A DNA stretch of 64,000 nucleotides, from contig JAFGMI010000005.1 in assembly GCA_016927595.1 (NCBI GenBank), positions 46,787 to 110,786 on the forward strand, given 5' to 3'. The position numbers were made by a program, and so were the translations under genes. Positions 26,486 to 35,731 of the stretch are shown one piece after another. Positions within the stretch are counted from its first letter, which is position 1, and every line of letters begins with the position of its first letter. The stretch comes from Melioribacteraceae bacterium. Lineage in GTDB: Bacteria > Bacteroidota > Ignavibacteria > Ignavibacteriales > Melioribacteraceae. Under the pieces are notes generated by a model, which saw only the letters and a list, made by a program, of their open reading frames with translations, was not told the origin of the DNA and searched no databases.

Positions 26486-28330
26486 ATGAATTTAAAAGAA
26501 TTATTTGAAAATAAAGAAGCAAAATTTGTATTAGCCATTATTGTGCTGGGATTTATAATCAGACTTGGCTTTGTAATCGAGACCAGCGAATCTCCATTTG
26601 TGGAGCATTTATTTTCCGATTCAAAGATTTATATCGACTATGCAGATAAAATGGTAAAATCAGGCGACTGGCTTGGCAGCGAGCCATACTTTATGGCACC
26701 CGCCTATCCGTATTTCCTTGCATTATTCAGACTCATCTCTTCAGATTCCACATTGCTCATTCGCATTACTCAGGCGGTAATTAGTTCATTAACATTACTC
26801 TTTATTTTCCTGGCGGCAAGAAATATTTTCAATAAACATATTTCCATAATCGCTCTGCTTATTGGTGCGGTGTTCGGCAGTTATGTTTTGTATTCGGGAT
26901 TAATATTTTCAGAAACATTACAGATTTTTTTCATTTCAATATTTATATACTATTTAACCAACAGGAATAATTCTGATAATTCCGGTCATTGGGTATTATC
27001 AGGAGCATTCCTCGGAGCAGCCGGCATACTGAGGGCAAATATTTTATTATTTCTGCCGGTATTCGTTATATACATGTTGTTCAGCAAAAATTATTTCAGG
27101 AATATAAGAATAGGAAAATACAAAGCCGTTTCAGCATTTATTTTCGGGGCTGTACTCATTATATCTCCCGTGACTATCAGGAATTATATTGTATCGGGAG
27201 AATTAGTTCCGATAACATCGAACGGCGGAATAAATTTTTATATCGCAAACAATAATAACGCTCAGGGTGTTTTTGTTACTCCGCGTCAGTTCGATTATGC
27301 GCATGATATGTCGGGTCGTAAATATGCCAGTAAAATTACCGGGGCAAATCTAAATAATTCGGAAGCATCTGACTACTGGCTGAATAAAACCCTTGACGAA
27401 ATAGCTGAAGCTCCGGGAAGATTTGCTTTATTGTATGTAAAAAAAATACTTATGTTTTTTAACAATAATGAGTTTCCTCAGTCGTCAATAATAAACTACG
27501 AATTTTATCAATCGGAATATTCTGATGTGTTGAAGCTGCCGTTGATAAGATATTCGCTGCTGTCGCTTCTTTTCTTAATCGGTTTCATGCTTTATTTGAA
27601 GTATCCGAAAAAGGAATCAGGGTTGATTATATTTATAGTCGTTTATATACTTGCGACCGCACTTTTTTTTGTAAACGGAAGATTCAGGCTCGGCATCACT
27701 CCAGCAATAATAATTATTTCATCGTTCGGTATATATAATATCTACGAGCATATTAAACAGTCGCGGTTTAGGGAGCTTAAAGTGCCTGCGTTTATACTTT
27801 CGGCATTTATAATATTCAGTTACTTTTTCTTCGAAGTACCTAAATTCACAAATTACGATGCTTATCTGCAACTCGGAAATATTGCCCAGTTTGAAGGAAG
27901 ATATACAGACGCAATTTACAATTACAATAAATCTTTATTGATAGAAGATAAGGTTGAAACTTATCTCAACATTGGGAACACATTTTCAATGATGAACGAC
28001 GGGAATAATGCACTGGCAGCATACCGGGAAGCTGAAAAACTGGATTCAACAAATTATCTCGTACACTTCAACAAAGGTTTATTGCTGAATCTGCAGAACA
28101 GATCCGAAGAAGCTTTGCAGTCTTATTTCAAGGCTTACAGGCTTAATCCCGATTTCGCACCGCCATTGAGAAATATAGGACTTATATATTTTATAAATCA
28201 GAATTATGATATTGCCAGAGATTACTTCAAAAAATTTATCGAAATTTCGGATGATGAACAGCAGAAGAGTGCCACCCGGATGGACCTGGACGCAATAGAG
28301 AGATTACAAAAAAAGAGGCCGAATGAATGA
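26486..28330 (+). CDS. GT-C (family 39-like) membrane glycosyltransferase with C-terminal TPR repeats
   Basis: A 614-residue protein. About 10-12 membrane helices occupy residues 15-455. The first periplasmic loop contains DSKIYIDYADKM and GSEPYFMAPAYPYFLALF, typical of GT-C glycosyltransferases that use lipid-linked sugars. After the last helix, roughly 465-605, come tetratricopeptide repeats (NYDAYLQLGNIAQFEGRYTD, TYLNIGNTFSMMNDGN, VHFNKGLLLNLQNRSEEA). They would face the periplasm or serve as a docking platform. The catalytic acidic residue in loop 1 cannot be assigned with certainty. It overlaps the next GWxTD gene by 8 bases, implying tight coupling. Confidence 0.7.
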   Translation: MNLKELFENKEAKFVLAIIVLGFIIRLGFVIETSESPFVEHLFSDSKIYIDYADKMVKSGDWLGSEPYFMAPAYPYFLALFRLISSDSTLLIRITQAVISSLTLLFIFLAARNIFNKHISIIALLIGAVFGSYVLYSGLIFSETLQIFFISIFIYYLTNRNNSDNSGHWVLSGAFLGAAGILRANILLFLPVFVIYMLFSKNYFRNIRIGKYKAVSAFIFGAVLIISPVTIRNYIVSGELVPITSNGGINFYIANNNNAQGVFVTPRQFDYAHDMSGRKYASKITGANLNNSEASDYWLNKTLDEIAEAPGRFALLYVKKILMFFNNNEFPQSSIINYEFYQSEYSDVLKLPLIRYSLLSLLFLIGFMLYLKYPKKESGLIIFIVVYILATALFFVNGRFRLGITPAIIIISSFGIYNIYEHIKQSRFRELKVPAFILSAFIIFSYFFFEVPKFTNYDAYLQLGNIAQFEGRYTDAIYNYNKSLLIEDKVETYLNIGNTFSMMNDGNNALAAYREAEKLDSTNYLVHFNKGLLLNLQNRSEEALQSYFKAYRLNPDFAPPLRNIGLIYFINQNYDIARDYFKKFIEISDDEQQKSATRMDLDAIERLQKKRPNE

Positions 28331-29708
28331 TATAGGCAAATACATATTTCTTCTGGTAATAATAATAACTGAAGTCTGCATAGGACAAGACAGTATTCTG
28401 TTTGAGTTTGATTATGCCAGGTTCCGTTATGATACTGTATCGACCTACTTTGAAATCTATTATTCGATCTCAGAAGAAGATCTTAAGCCTGTTGAAACGG
28501 CTGAGGCAATTGGTGTTTCTGCTGTACTGCAGGTTATAATCACCGATAAAATATCGAACCAGCAGCTGATTAATAAAAAGTACAATGTTAACACGACCTA
28601 TGCAACGTTTTCTGAAGCAGAGGAATCAGGGAAAAATCTTGTTGGTATGATTTCGTTCCTGTTACCATTCGGCGAGTATTATCTTGAATTAAAAGTGCAG
28701 GATCAGAACGATTCGGCAAGAGTAAAATATCTGAACGAGGAAATTATCAGCCGTGCGTATTCATTTGAGCAGGCAACGATCAGTGATCTTGAATTTGCAT
28801 CCAGGATAGTAACAGAAAGCCAGAATACCAATTCAATATTTTATAAGAACACAATCGAAGTCGTGCCCAATCCGCATAATATATTCGGCAAGAGACTTCC
28901 CATATTATTTTATTATGCCGAGTTGTACAATCTGCTGAGCGATACTACCTCAGGCGATGTATATATTAACAAGCAGGTTGTAAACAGTCTGGGAGAAAAA
29001 GTATTTGAAAAAACCAATCAGGTATCACGCCAGAATAATTCGATAGTAGATGTAGGAGCCCTAAACATTTCAAAGTATCCGACCGGATCGTATAAACTTA
29101 TGCTTAGCCTTTTATTTCAGAAAACCAACAAAGGCGTATCATCGTCAAAGAGGTTTTATATAATAAACCCTGATGTAAAGGATACCTCAGAGGAAATCAG
29201 CAAAAGCTTGTCTGTTGTAACCAGTGAGTTCGGAGTTATGTCGGAAGAAGACTGCGACGAACTGTTCGGTAGTGTAAAGTATTTCGGATCATCCAATGAG
29301 ATAGATCAGTATGAATCACTCGATTCACTTAATGCAAAACGTAAATTCCTGTTTAATTTTTTCATTCAGCGTGATCCGGATCCGTCAACTCCCGAAAACG
29401 AATTTAAACAGGAAGTTGAAGAGAGGATAGACATAATTGAGGGTCGTTACAGGTCGTTTACCAAAACGGGTGTAAAAACGGACAGGGGAAGAGTATATCT
29501 CATTTATGGCGATCCGGATGAAATTGAGATGCATCCGAACGATTACGACAGAAAACCGTATGAGATCTGGTATTACCACAGTATAGAAGGCGGGGTAATT
29601 TTTGTTTTCGGTGATCTGACGGGTTATTCCGATTATGAACTCCTTCATTCTACAAAAAGGGGAGAACTGCGTGACGATAACTGGCAGAGAAGAATTATTG
29701 CGAATTAG
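28323..29708 (+). CDS. GWxTD domain-containing protein, variant motif
   Basis: A 461-residue paralogue of the protein at 24986, with the same order of elements (FEFDYARFRYD, IYYSISEEDLK near the start; NSIFYKNTIEVVPNPH in the middle; PYEIWYYHSIEGGVIFVFGD at the end). The signature is GVKTDRGRVYLIYGDPDE: Val384 replaces the Trp of the name-giving motif, while Thr386 and Asp387 are kept. It has a hydrophobic export signal at the N-terminus (IFLLVIIITEVCIG). Function is unknown. It starts inside the end of the GT-C gene. Confidence 0.85.
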   Translation: MNDIGKYIFLLVIIITEVCIGQDSILFEFDYARFRYDTVSTYFEIYYSISEEDLKPVETAEAIGVSAVLQVIITDKISNQQLINKKYNVNTTYATFSEAEESGKNLVGMISFLLPFGEYYLELKVQDQNDSARVKYLNEEIISRAYSFEQATISDLEFASRIVTESQNTNSIFYKNTIEVVPNPHNIFGKRLPILFYYAELYNLLSDTTSGDVYINKQVVNSLGEKVFEKTNQVSRQNNSIVDVGALNISKYPTGSYKLMLSLLFQKTNKGVSSSKRFYIINPDVKDTSEEISKSLSVVTSEFGVMSEEDCDELFGSVKYFGSSNEIDQYESLDSLNAKRKFLFNFFIQRDPDPSTPENEFKQEVEERIDIIEGRYRSFTKTGVKTDRGRVYLIYGDPDEIEMHPNDYDRKPYEIWYYHSIEGGVIFVFGDLTGYSDYELLHSTKRGELRDDNWQRRIIAN

Positions 29709-29711
29709 ATT

Positions 29712-30593
29712 ATGAGAATTAAACATCTTGCCGAATATGGAATATTTCAATTGTTCGTTAGTATCGCCAGGTTTTGCAGGTTTAAAAGCCTTCACCATTT
29801 GGCAAAAGTAATTGCATTTATAGTTTTCTACCTGTTTCCGATAAGAAAAAAAGTTGTACTTAAAAATCTTAGGCTTGCGTTTCCCGATAAAAGCAATACC
29901 GAATTAAAACAACTCGCATACCTGAATTACGTCAGCTCTGCGTTAACATTTATAGAAATCCCGCTCATATATTATAGCACTCCGGCGGAAATAGACAGTA
30001 TAATTGAATTTGACGACCTGACGGAAATAAGAGCTGCTTCAGAGCAAGGCGAAGGGGTAATTTTATTAACGGCACATTTCGGCAATTGGGAATTAGGAGC
30101 AGTAAGCTTCGGTTTAAAATTGGGTAAGCAGATAAATGTTTTGGCAAAAAAGCAGAAAAATGAATTTGTAGCGGAAAAGATGAAATCAATCCGGGAAAAA
30201 TTCGGGAACAAAGAAATTCTTTTGGGCAGTTCGGTAAAGGAATTGTATTCAACACTGAAAAATGGCGGTGTAGTCGGCGTAGTTGGAGATCAGAGAGCTC
30301 CAAGGGACAGTATAAAGGTAAATTTTTTTAACCAGGTGACGCCCGTTTTCAGGGGATTTGCAACGATTGCTCTCAAACTTAATTCTCCTGTTTTTGTTGT
30401 TTTAATAGCAAGGGAAAATTATGGTAAGTACAGAGTTTATATAGAACAGATCGATTATTCCGATCTGGGAACCAGAGGGGAGGAATCAGAAAAAAAACTG
30501 CTCCAACGATACATAGATATCCTTCAAAAAAACATAATTAAATATCCTGAGCAATGGTTCTGGATGCATAATATCTGGAAATATAATATCTGA
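29712..30593 (+). CDS. LpxL/HtrB-family lysophospholipid (lipid A) acyltransferase
   Basis: A 293-residue acyltransferase of the lipid A biosynthesis family. The catalytic HxxxxE pair is in TAHFGNWELGAV near residue 120. The N-terminal segment has a hydrophobic stretch (VIAFIVFYLFPI) followed by the family pattern (RKKVVLKNLRLAFP). VGVVGDQRAP and the C-terminal YPEQWFWMHNIWK are also conserved. These inner-membrane enzymes add a secondary acyl chain to lipid A precursors or to other glycolipids. It begins 3 bases after the GWxTD gene. Which acyl donor and acceptor are used cannot be told. Confidence 0.88.
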   Translation: MRIKHLAEYGIFQLFVSIARFCRFKSLHHLAKVIAFIVFYLFPIRKKVVLKNLRLAFPDKSNTELKQLAYLNYVSSALTFIEIPLIYYSTPAEIDSIIEFDDLTEIRAASEQGEGVILLTAHFGNWELGAVSFGLKLGKQINVLAKKQKNEFVAEKMKSIREKFGNKEILLGSSVKELYSTLKNGGVVGVVGDQRAPRDSIKVNFFNQVTPVFRGFATIALKLNSPVFVVLIARENYGKYRVYIEQIDYSDLGTRGEESEKKLLQRYIDILQKNIIKYPEQWFWMHNIWKYNI

Positions 30594-30662
30594 AGCTTAA
30601 ACTGCTAAAGTTTATTAGAGGATTATTTCTTATATTTGTAAAATTCTTAATGAGCAAATGTT

Positions 30663-31535
30663 ATGGGATTATTTAATCTTGAAAATCTTAAAAAGACTTC
30701 TGTCTATATTACCCCGAATTTTCCCTCGATACAAACTAAGAGATATAAATTTCACGTAATTACCCTTGCGGGCGCATTTTTACTTTATACAGTTATAATC
30801 GGTATAATTATTACCGTAATTCTTTCTTTCACACCGGCTAAAAATTTATTATTCGTTTTTGAAAATCAGGAGCTAAAACAATATTCTATACAGATTGAAA
30901 ATCTTGAAAAGAAAGTGATTATGCTTACTCAGGAACTAGAGGAATTATCGAATATAAACAAAAGACTTAAGTACGCTATAACACTTGCGAGTACAGACTC
31001 ACTGGATTCAACCGCAGCGATTTACGATTCATTGAGATCATATGGTAAGAAAAGTCTGAAACTCGACGGCAATATTTATGCAGTAATTCTGGATTTCTGG
31101 GCTAAGTACTTCCCGCAGGATGATTCGATGAAAACATACTTTATTAAACCTGTGAATGGTATTGTCGGCAAGGAATTCAATCCCGATTTTGGTCACAATG
31201 GTGTTGATTATGCAGTAAAGGAAGGGAGTCCGGTTTTTGCTGCCGGAAGCGGCACCGTATTATTTGCAGATTATACATTCGACTATGGATATACTATAAT
31301 AATTCAGCATGACAATAACTATACTTCGTATTATAAACATTGTTCAACTCTTTTTAAAAAAGGAACAGATATTGTAAACAGGGGCGAGCTTATTGCACTC
31401 TCGGGAAATACCGGATTGAAAACTACCGGTCCGCATTTGCATTTTGAAATATGGAAAAACGGTAAACCTCTGGAACCGGGTAGTTTGCTTATTGACGAAT
31501 CCGAAGTTAAAGTTCAGGTTGGATCGGGAAATTAA
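30663..31535 (+). CDS. M23 family peptidoglycan endopeptidase
   Basis: A 290-residue type II membrane protein: one N-terminal helix (about residues 35-57), a short coiled coil (QELKQYSIQIENLEKKV), and a LytM/M23 domain from about 160. Zinc and catalytic residues are intact: His178 and Asp182 in GHNGVDYA, and His258-x-His260 in GPHLHFE. It would cut peptide cross-bridges in the periplasm. M23 enzymes encoded near bactofilins control cell shape in several bacteria, and bactofilin lies 2.3 kb downstream here with an actin-like gene between, so a shape role is a reasonable inference. Confidence 0.92.
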   Translation: MGLFNLENLKKTSVYITPNFPSIQTKRYKFHVITLAGAFLLYTVIIGIIITVILSFTPAKNLLFVFENQELKQYSIQIENLEKKVIMLTQELEELSNINKRLKYAITLASTDSLDSTAAIYDSLRSYGKKSLKLDGNIYAVILDFWAKYFPQDDSMKTYFIKPVNGIVGKEFNPDFGHNGVDYAVKEGSPVFAAGSGTVLFADYTFDYGYTIIIQHDNNYTSYYKHCSTLFKKGTDIVNRGELIALSGNTGLKTTGPHLHFEIWKNGKPLEPGSLLIDESEVKVQVGSGN

Positions 31536-31663
31536 ATCGTATGGCTTTAAGGTATTAAATCAGGTTATAACGAATTTATTTTTGTACTATTTATTTCCAT
31601 TTAATCAATTTTTTCATAGTTTCTACAATAAAATTATAACAAAATATAACTGGAGAAATACAG

Positions 31664-32695
31664 ATGGAAAGTTATCTTTTCCCAAGCATAATTGAAAGCA
31701 GCAATTACGAGATCAGAAATGTAGCCACAGATTTACTCCACGGATTAAAGTTTTACGAAGACGAGTTAGGATATATAATAGGTTATTTAGCCCTGTCCGA
31801 AGGTGTTGCACCGGGAAAAGCAATTAATAGTTTTCCCACGGATTTAGATTATAAACTTCTGGCTAAAGCCGGTTTACTGTTAAGCCATGTTAAAAACCCG
31901 GCTCCCAAAAACCTTGTTACCGGATTTCCCTTCTCCATGTATTATGTTAATAAAAGCAAGGCTGAGGATCTGCTCAACGGTGTCCACGAAATAACCTTCG
32001 ATCCCGCACCTTTTGATGCAAATGGATTGACGCAGATGGTAACGACGAAAGTGTCGGGTGTGGAAGTGATTCCCGAAATTGAAGCCTGTTCAATTGCTGC
32101 CCGCAAAGGCGATATGAAAAAAGAAGGTAACTTTTTCATCGTTAGTATTGGTTACGGCACTTTAGAAGCTTGTCTCAGCACCGAAAAGGGTTTGGTTTAC
32201 AGAACAATTGTCAGCCTCACCGGTTTGAATTATGCGGTTAATCTGGCTATCAGGGAAATATCAAAATCATTTTACCTCGGTCTCAGATCCGAACATCAGT
32301 TTGATGTAGCGTTTAAGGAAGGTAAAATTATACTGAACAGACAGGAACTTAATATAACAGAAATCAGAAAACGCACTTTGCAAAGATATTTCAGGGACAT
32401 AATTTCACCTTCGCTGAGAAATGCATGGAAGGACGATGATTTCAAGAACACAAAATCATTAATACTTACCGGTGGCGGTTCATTATATTCCGATCTGGTA
32501 GAATGTTTTGAAAAAGATTTTGACTTCCTGAATTTAACAGTAGTAGATAATCCTTTAACTTTTGCGAGCGAAGGATATTGCATACGGGCGCTTGAGAATT
32601 CGAAGGGTGATAAAGATTCAGCTCTGGGCATTGATATCGGGAATTCTACAACAATAGTATCCCTGTTCCCCAGAACACCTGTGGAAGCTCAGTAG
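31664..32695 (+). CDS. ParM/actin-like ATPase with apparent circular permutation
   Basis: A 343-residue ASKHA-fold protein whose nucleotide-binding motifs are in an unusual order. Phosphate-2 is FFIVSIGYGTLEA (Gly163, Gly165) and the adenosine motif is LTGGGS at 268-273. The phosphate-1 motif, normally at the N-terminus, is GIDIGNSTTIVS at residues 322-333, within 22 residues of the C-terminus. The N-terminus instead begins with YLFPSII, which in ParM/Ta0583-like proteins directly follows the phosphate-1 hairpin. NLVTGFPFSMYY and FASEGYCIRAL also match ParM-like subdomains. The chain therefore looks circularly permuted by one beta hairpin. Phosphate-2 has Gly but no Asp. Neighbours (M23, bactofilin) suggest a cytoskeletal role in cell shape. 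Confidence 0.7.
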   Translation: MESYLFPSIIESSNYEIRNVATDLLHGLKFYEDELGYIIGYLALSEGVAPGKAINSFPTDLDYKLLAKAGLLLSHVKNPAPKNLVTGFPFSMYYVNKSKAEDLLNGVHEITFDPAPFDANGLTQMVTTKVSGVEVIPEIEACSIAARKGDMKKEGNFFIVSIGYGTLEACLSTEKGLVYRTIVSLTGLNYAVNLAIREISKSFYLGLRSEHQFDVAFKEGKIILNRQELNITEIRKRTLQRYFRDIISPSLRNAWKDDDFKNTKSLILTGGGSLYSDLVECFEKDFDFLNLTVVDNPLTFASEGYCIRALENSKGDKDSALGIDIGNSTTIVSLFPRTPVEAQ

Positions 32696-32715
32696 GATCA
32701 CCTCAGAATAGAGAG

Positions 32716-33849
32716 ATGCAGATATTTGAATCCATAAAAGATTTCCTGGAACTCAGGATTTTCGGCAACTACTCTAAGGATAAGGCTGAAATTTTCTTCA
32801 GTCTTGGTGAAAAATACTATAATCAAAACGAATTCCAGAAAGCCCAGCGCTTTTTTGAATCGGCATTAAAAACCAACCCGAATAATGTTATATATCTTCA
32901 CTATTACGGAGATATACTTGCTAATCTGGGACAAGATGAAAAAGCATTAGCAGTTTATTCGAAGGCAGTTGCGAATAATCCCAGCGAAATGATCCTCTAT
33001 CATAAAATTGCAGAACTATATCTGAAGCAAAATCGTCTTCAGGATGCCATAGATATTTATCAGAAATCTTTGAAGATAAATCCATCCTATGCAAATGCCT
33101 ATTACAGGATGGGTAAAATTTATTATCACAGAATAAATGATACCGAGATGGCAAAGTTTAATCTCAAGAAAGCTGTGAACTATGATTCAAAAAATCATAA
33201 AGCATTTTTACTGCTTGCGAAAATGATGGAGGAAGAAAAGAACCTGTCTGAAGCTCTGCTTTATTATCAGAAGGCTATTGATTCGAACAAATACGATCCC
33301 GATCCTTTTTATAATCTAGCACTCATTTATGAAAAGAAAGGTAATACAGAAGTTGCTTTTGATTACTTCATGCGCACGATAATTCTTGATACGAAATACG
33401 AACAGGGGTACTTTAAGATTGGTCGCTATTATGACAATAAAGGCAACAAGGATCTTGCAATCGATTATTACAAAAAAGCTTTGAAAATAAATCCTGAAAA
33501 TCTGGAATTGTTGTATTTAATCGGGTCGGCTTACTACGAGCTTGATAAACTGGATGAAGCCAAAGCATATTTTAACAGGCTTTTTCAGTATGAAAAAACA
33601 AATATTAATGCTTTAGTCTGTATGTCGAGGATATACGAATCTGAAGGGAAATTTAAGGAACAAATAGATATTCTCAAATCATGCTTGACGCAGAGTTCTG
33701 ATAATAAGGATATCTATCTGATGCTTGCAAGAGCTTATGCAAAGCTGAATGATCACGAGATGGAAAAGAAATATTATAGTGAATCCGCGAAGCTCGGAAA
33801 TAAGGAAGCAATTAATTGGGTTCAGCAGACTGAGAAAAAATTAGAATAA
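32716..33849 (+). CDS. Tetratricopeptide repeat protein
   Basis: A 377-residue protein made almost wholly of about nine or ten TPR units (for example YYNQNEFQKAQRFFESALK, VIYLHYYGDILANLGQDEKA and NAYYRMGKIYYHRIND). No signal peptide or membrane segment is visible, so a cytoplasmic scaffold is likely. It lies between the actin-like ATPase gene and bactofilin and is probably co-transcribed with them. It could be an adaptor linking those proteins to a partner, but the partner is not evident. Confidence 0.9.
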   Translation: MQIFESIKDFLELRIFGNYSKDKAEIFFSLGEKYYNQNEFQKAQRFFESALKTNPNNVIYLHYYGDILANLGQDEKALAVYSKAVANNPSEMILYHKIAELYLKQNRLQDAIDIYQKSLKINPSYANAYYRMGKIYYHRINDTEMAKFNLKKAVNYDSKNHKAFLLLAKMMEEEKNLSEALLYYQKAIDSNKYDPDPFYNLALIYEKKGNTEVAFDYFMRTIILDTKYEQGYFKIGRYYDNKGNKDLAIDYYKKALKINPENLELLYLIGSAYYELDKLDEAKAYFNRLFQYEKTNINALVCMSRIYESEGKFKEQIDILKSCLTQSSDNKDIYLMLARAYAKLNDHEMEKKYYSESAKLGNKEAINWVQQTEKKLE

Positions 33850-33873
33850 TTTTAATCGGGGAATATAAAAGCG

Positions 33874-34260
33874 ATGTCAAAAAATAGAGAATCATTTTCA
33901 GCCGAAGATGTAAGTATTTTAAGTAACGGAATAAAGATTGAGGGAAATATATTCAGCGAAGGCAATGTAAGAATAGACGGCAAGGTTACAGGAGACGTTA
34001 TTGCAAACGGGCATGTTACGCTCGGTGAAAATTCGGTTATTAAAGGTGAGATAAAGGCGAAGAATATTACAGTAAGTGGTAGAATTGAAGGGGCTCTTAA
34101 CTCCACCGAGAAAATTGTTCTTGAATCCAACTCCGTAATTATTGGAGATATAAGTACAAAAATCCTGGTAATTGAAGCCGGCTCCAAATTCAACGGCAAC
34201 AGCAGAATGGAACAATCCTCTGCACCAGTAACCCAGGAAAATCATGGAGAAAGAAGATAA
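33874..34260 (+). CDS. Bactofilin
   Basis: A 128-residue bactofilin (DUF583 beta-helix). The core runs about residues 25-115 as repeated short strands with hydrophobic and glycine spacing (IEGNIFSEGNVRIDGKV, VTLGENSVIKGEIKAK, VSGRIEGALNSTEKIV). Short unstructured tails flank it, as is usual. Bactofilins polymerise without nucleotide and organise wall enzymes or envelope complexes. It overlaps the AtpZ gene by 17 bases and follows M23, actin-like and TPR genes. M23-bactofilin neighbourhoods are known from shape-determining loci. Confidence 0.93.
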   Translation: MSKNRESFSAEDVSILSNGIKIEGNIFSEGNVRIDGKVTGDVIANGHVTLGENSVIKGEIKAKNITVSGRIEGALNSTEKIVLESNSVIIGDISTKILVIEAGSKFNGNSRMEQSSAPVTQENHGERR

Positions 34261-34498
34261 ATCCTCTAAAAAATTAATCAGTTCTATCAGAGAAACTGGT
34301 CCCTACCTTGGCTTGGGTTCACAACTTGCGGCAACAATAATTCTATCGTTCTTTTTCGGAAGGTGGCTCGATGGTCAGTTAGAATCCGAACCGGTATTAA
34401 CGATAATATTCTCATTTTTAGGCGGTGCTGCAGGAATATATAATTTCATAAAGACAGTATTGAATATAAATAGTAAAAAACCTATTGAAAAAGATTAA
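34244..34498 (+). CDS. AtpZ/AtpI family F0F1 ATPase accessory protein
   Basis: An 84-residue membrane protein with two helices (about residues 20-39 and 50-68) joined by FFGRWLDGQLES, the usual AtpZ-type signature (GxWLDxxxxTxP-like). AtpZ acts with AtpI in assembling the c-ring or in cation import in some species. The start lies within the last bases of bactofilin and the stop overlaps the next gene by 14 bases. Confidence 0.8.
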   Translation: MEKEDKSSKKLISSIRETGPYLGLGSQLAATIILSFFFGRWLDGQLESEPVLTIIFSFLGGAAGIYNFIKTVLNINSKKPIEKD

Positions 34499-34868
34499 AA
34501 TAATAACACTGTTTATCTATTTTCTGTTTATTACGGCAGCACTAGTCCTGAATATAACAAACACTGTCTCAAATGAACTTTTCTGGGCTGTTTTCGCAGC
34601 CTCTACACTAAATTTTATCAATTTGATAATGGCTCTGATTTTATACGACAAATCATTGGGGAAATCCAACAAATCATTTCTTAAATATAATCTGGGTGGA
34701 ATGGTACTAAGACTATTCGGATTACTCGTCCTGATTTTGCTTACATTAAAATTCTTGAATATTGATGTGGATGGATTTATATTACTATTCTTTGTTTTTT
34801 ATTTTTCGCAATTATTTGCGGAAATAGGATATTTTTTAAAGACTAAGGATATAATAAGAAATACCTGA
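34485..34868 (+). CDS. AtpI-like small membrane protein
   Basis: A 127-residue protein with four predicted membrane helices (about 5-23, 28-50, 65-88, 95-118). Its position between AtpZ and atpB and its four-helix layout match AtpI/Atp1-type proteins, but no diagnostic motif is seen. The start is TTG at 34485, overlapping the previous gene; there is no better start. The stop shares its last base with the atpB start codon (34868), so translation is coupled. Confidence 0.6.
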   Translation: MKKIKIITLFIYFLFITAALVLNITNTVSNELFWAVFAASTLNFINLIMALILYDKSLGKSNKSFLKYNLGGMVLRLFGLLVLILLTLKFLNIDVDGFILLFFVFYFSQLFAEIGYFLKTKDIIRNT

Positions 34869-35701
34869 TGATTTCTGACAGCACAAAAGCCATAGCTGAT
34901 TCTCTGCATACAGCACAATCCACGGGATCTGAAGATACCGGATGGATATTGCATCATATTCTTGACAGCAAGTACATTCTCGGATTGTTTCCTTCCCCCG
35001 AGATACACCTGTTCGGAATTGATTTGACCATAACCAACCATGTTGTTTTCATGTGGATTGCTGCGGCTATACTGATAGTCTTATTGAACAAAGTTTCAAG
35101 GTCATATAAAAAATCGCTTGTACCAAAGGGAATTACAAACGTCGTTGAAATTCTTATAGTCTTCGTTCGAGACGAAATTGCACGACCCACTATCGGCAAG
35201 GGACACGAAAAGTTTTTACCATATCTGCTTACTACATTCTTTTTCATTTTAACGTGTAACTTTTTAGGATTGGTGCCCGGCAGTGCAACTGCAACCAGTA
35301 ATATATCAGTTACAGCTTCCCTGGCAATTCTTTCTTTTTTAGTTACCCAGGCAGGCGGAATAATGCACAACGGGTTTGGCGGATATTTCAGGGGGTTGAT
35401 CCCGCACGGGGTCCCGGCCTGGCTTTTACCGATTATGGCTGTTGTAGAACTGCTTGGTTTATTCACAAAACCTTTTGCACTTGCTGTAAGACTGTTTGCT
35501 AATATGACGGCGGGTCACATTGTCATTTACGCGCTTATAGGTTTAATATTCATATTGAAAACATACTTTGTAGCACCTGTTTCTATTGCATTTGCGTTGT
35601 TTATTTATCTGCTCGAGATACTGGTTGCTCTAATACAGGCATACATTTTTACAATGCTGTCTTCGTTATTTATCGGGATGGCTGTACATCAAGAACATTA
35701 A
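34868..35701 (+). CDS. atpB: ATP synthase F0 subunit a
   Basis: A 277-residue subunit a with six or so membrane helices. The helix carrying the essential stator arginine is present as ALAVRLFANMTAGHIV, and the final helix region reads LVALIQAYIFTMLSSLFIGMA with the usual Gln. It forms the proton half-channels against the c-ring. The N-terminal about 50 residues are hydrophilic and extended, as in Chlorobi and Bacteroidetes homologues. Confidence 0.95.
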   Translation: MISDSTKAIADSLHTAQSTGSEDTGWILHHILDSKYILGLFPSPEIHLFGIDLTITNHVVFMWIAAAILIVLLNKVSRSYKKSLVPKGITNVVEILIVFVRDEIARPTIGKGHEKFLPYLLTTFFFILTCNFLGLVPGSATATSNISVTASLAILSFLVTQAGGIMHNGFGGYFRGLIPHGVPAWLLPIMAVVELLGLFTKPFALAVRLFANMTAGHIVIYALIGLIFILKTYFVAPVSIAFALFIYLLEILVALIQAYIFTMLSSLFIGMAVHQEH

Positions 35702-35731
35702 TAATAAATGCATTTATAAAGGAGGAATTAA

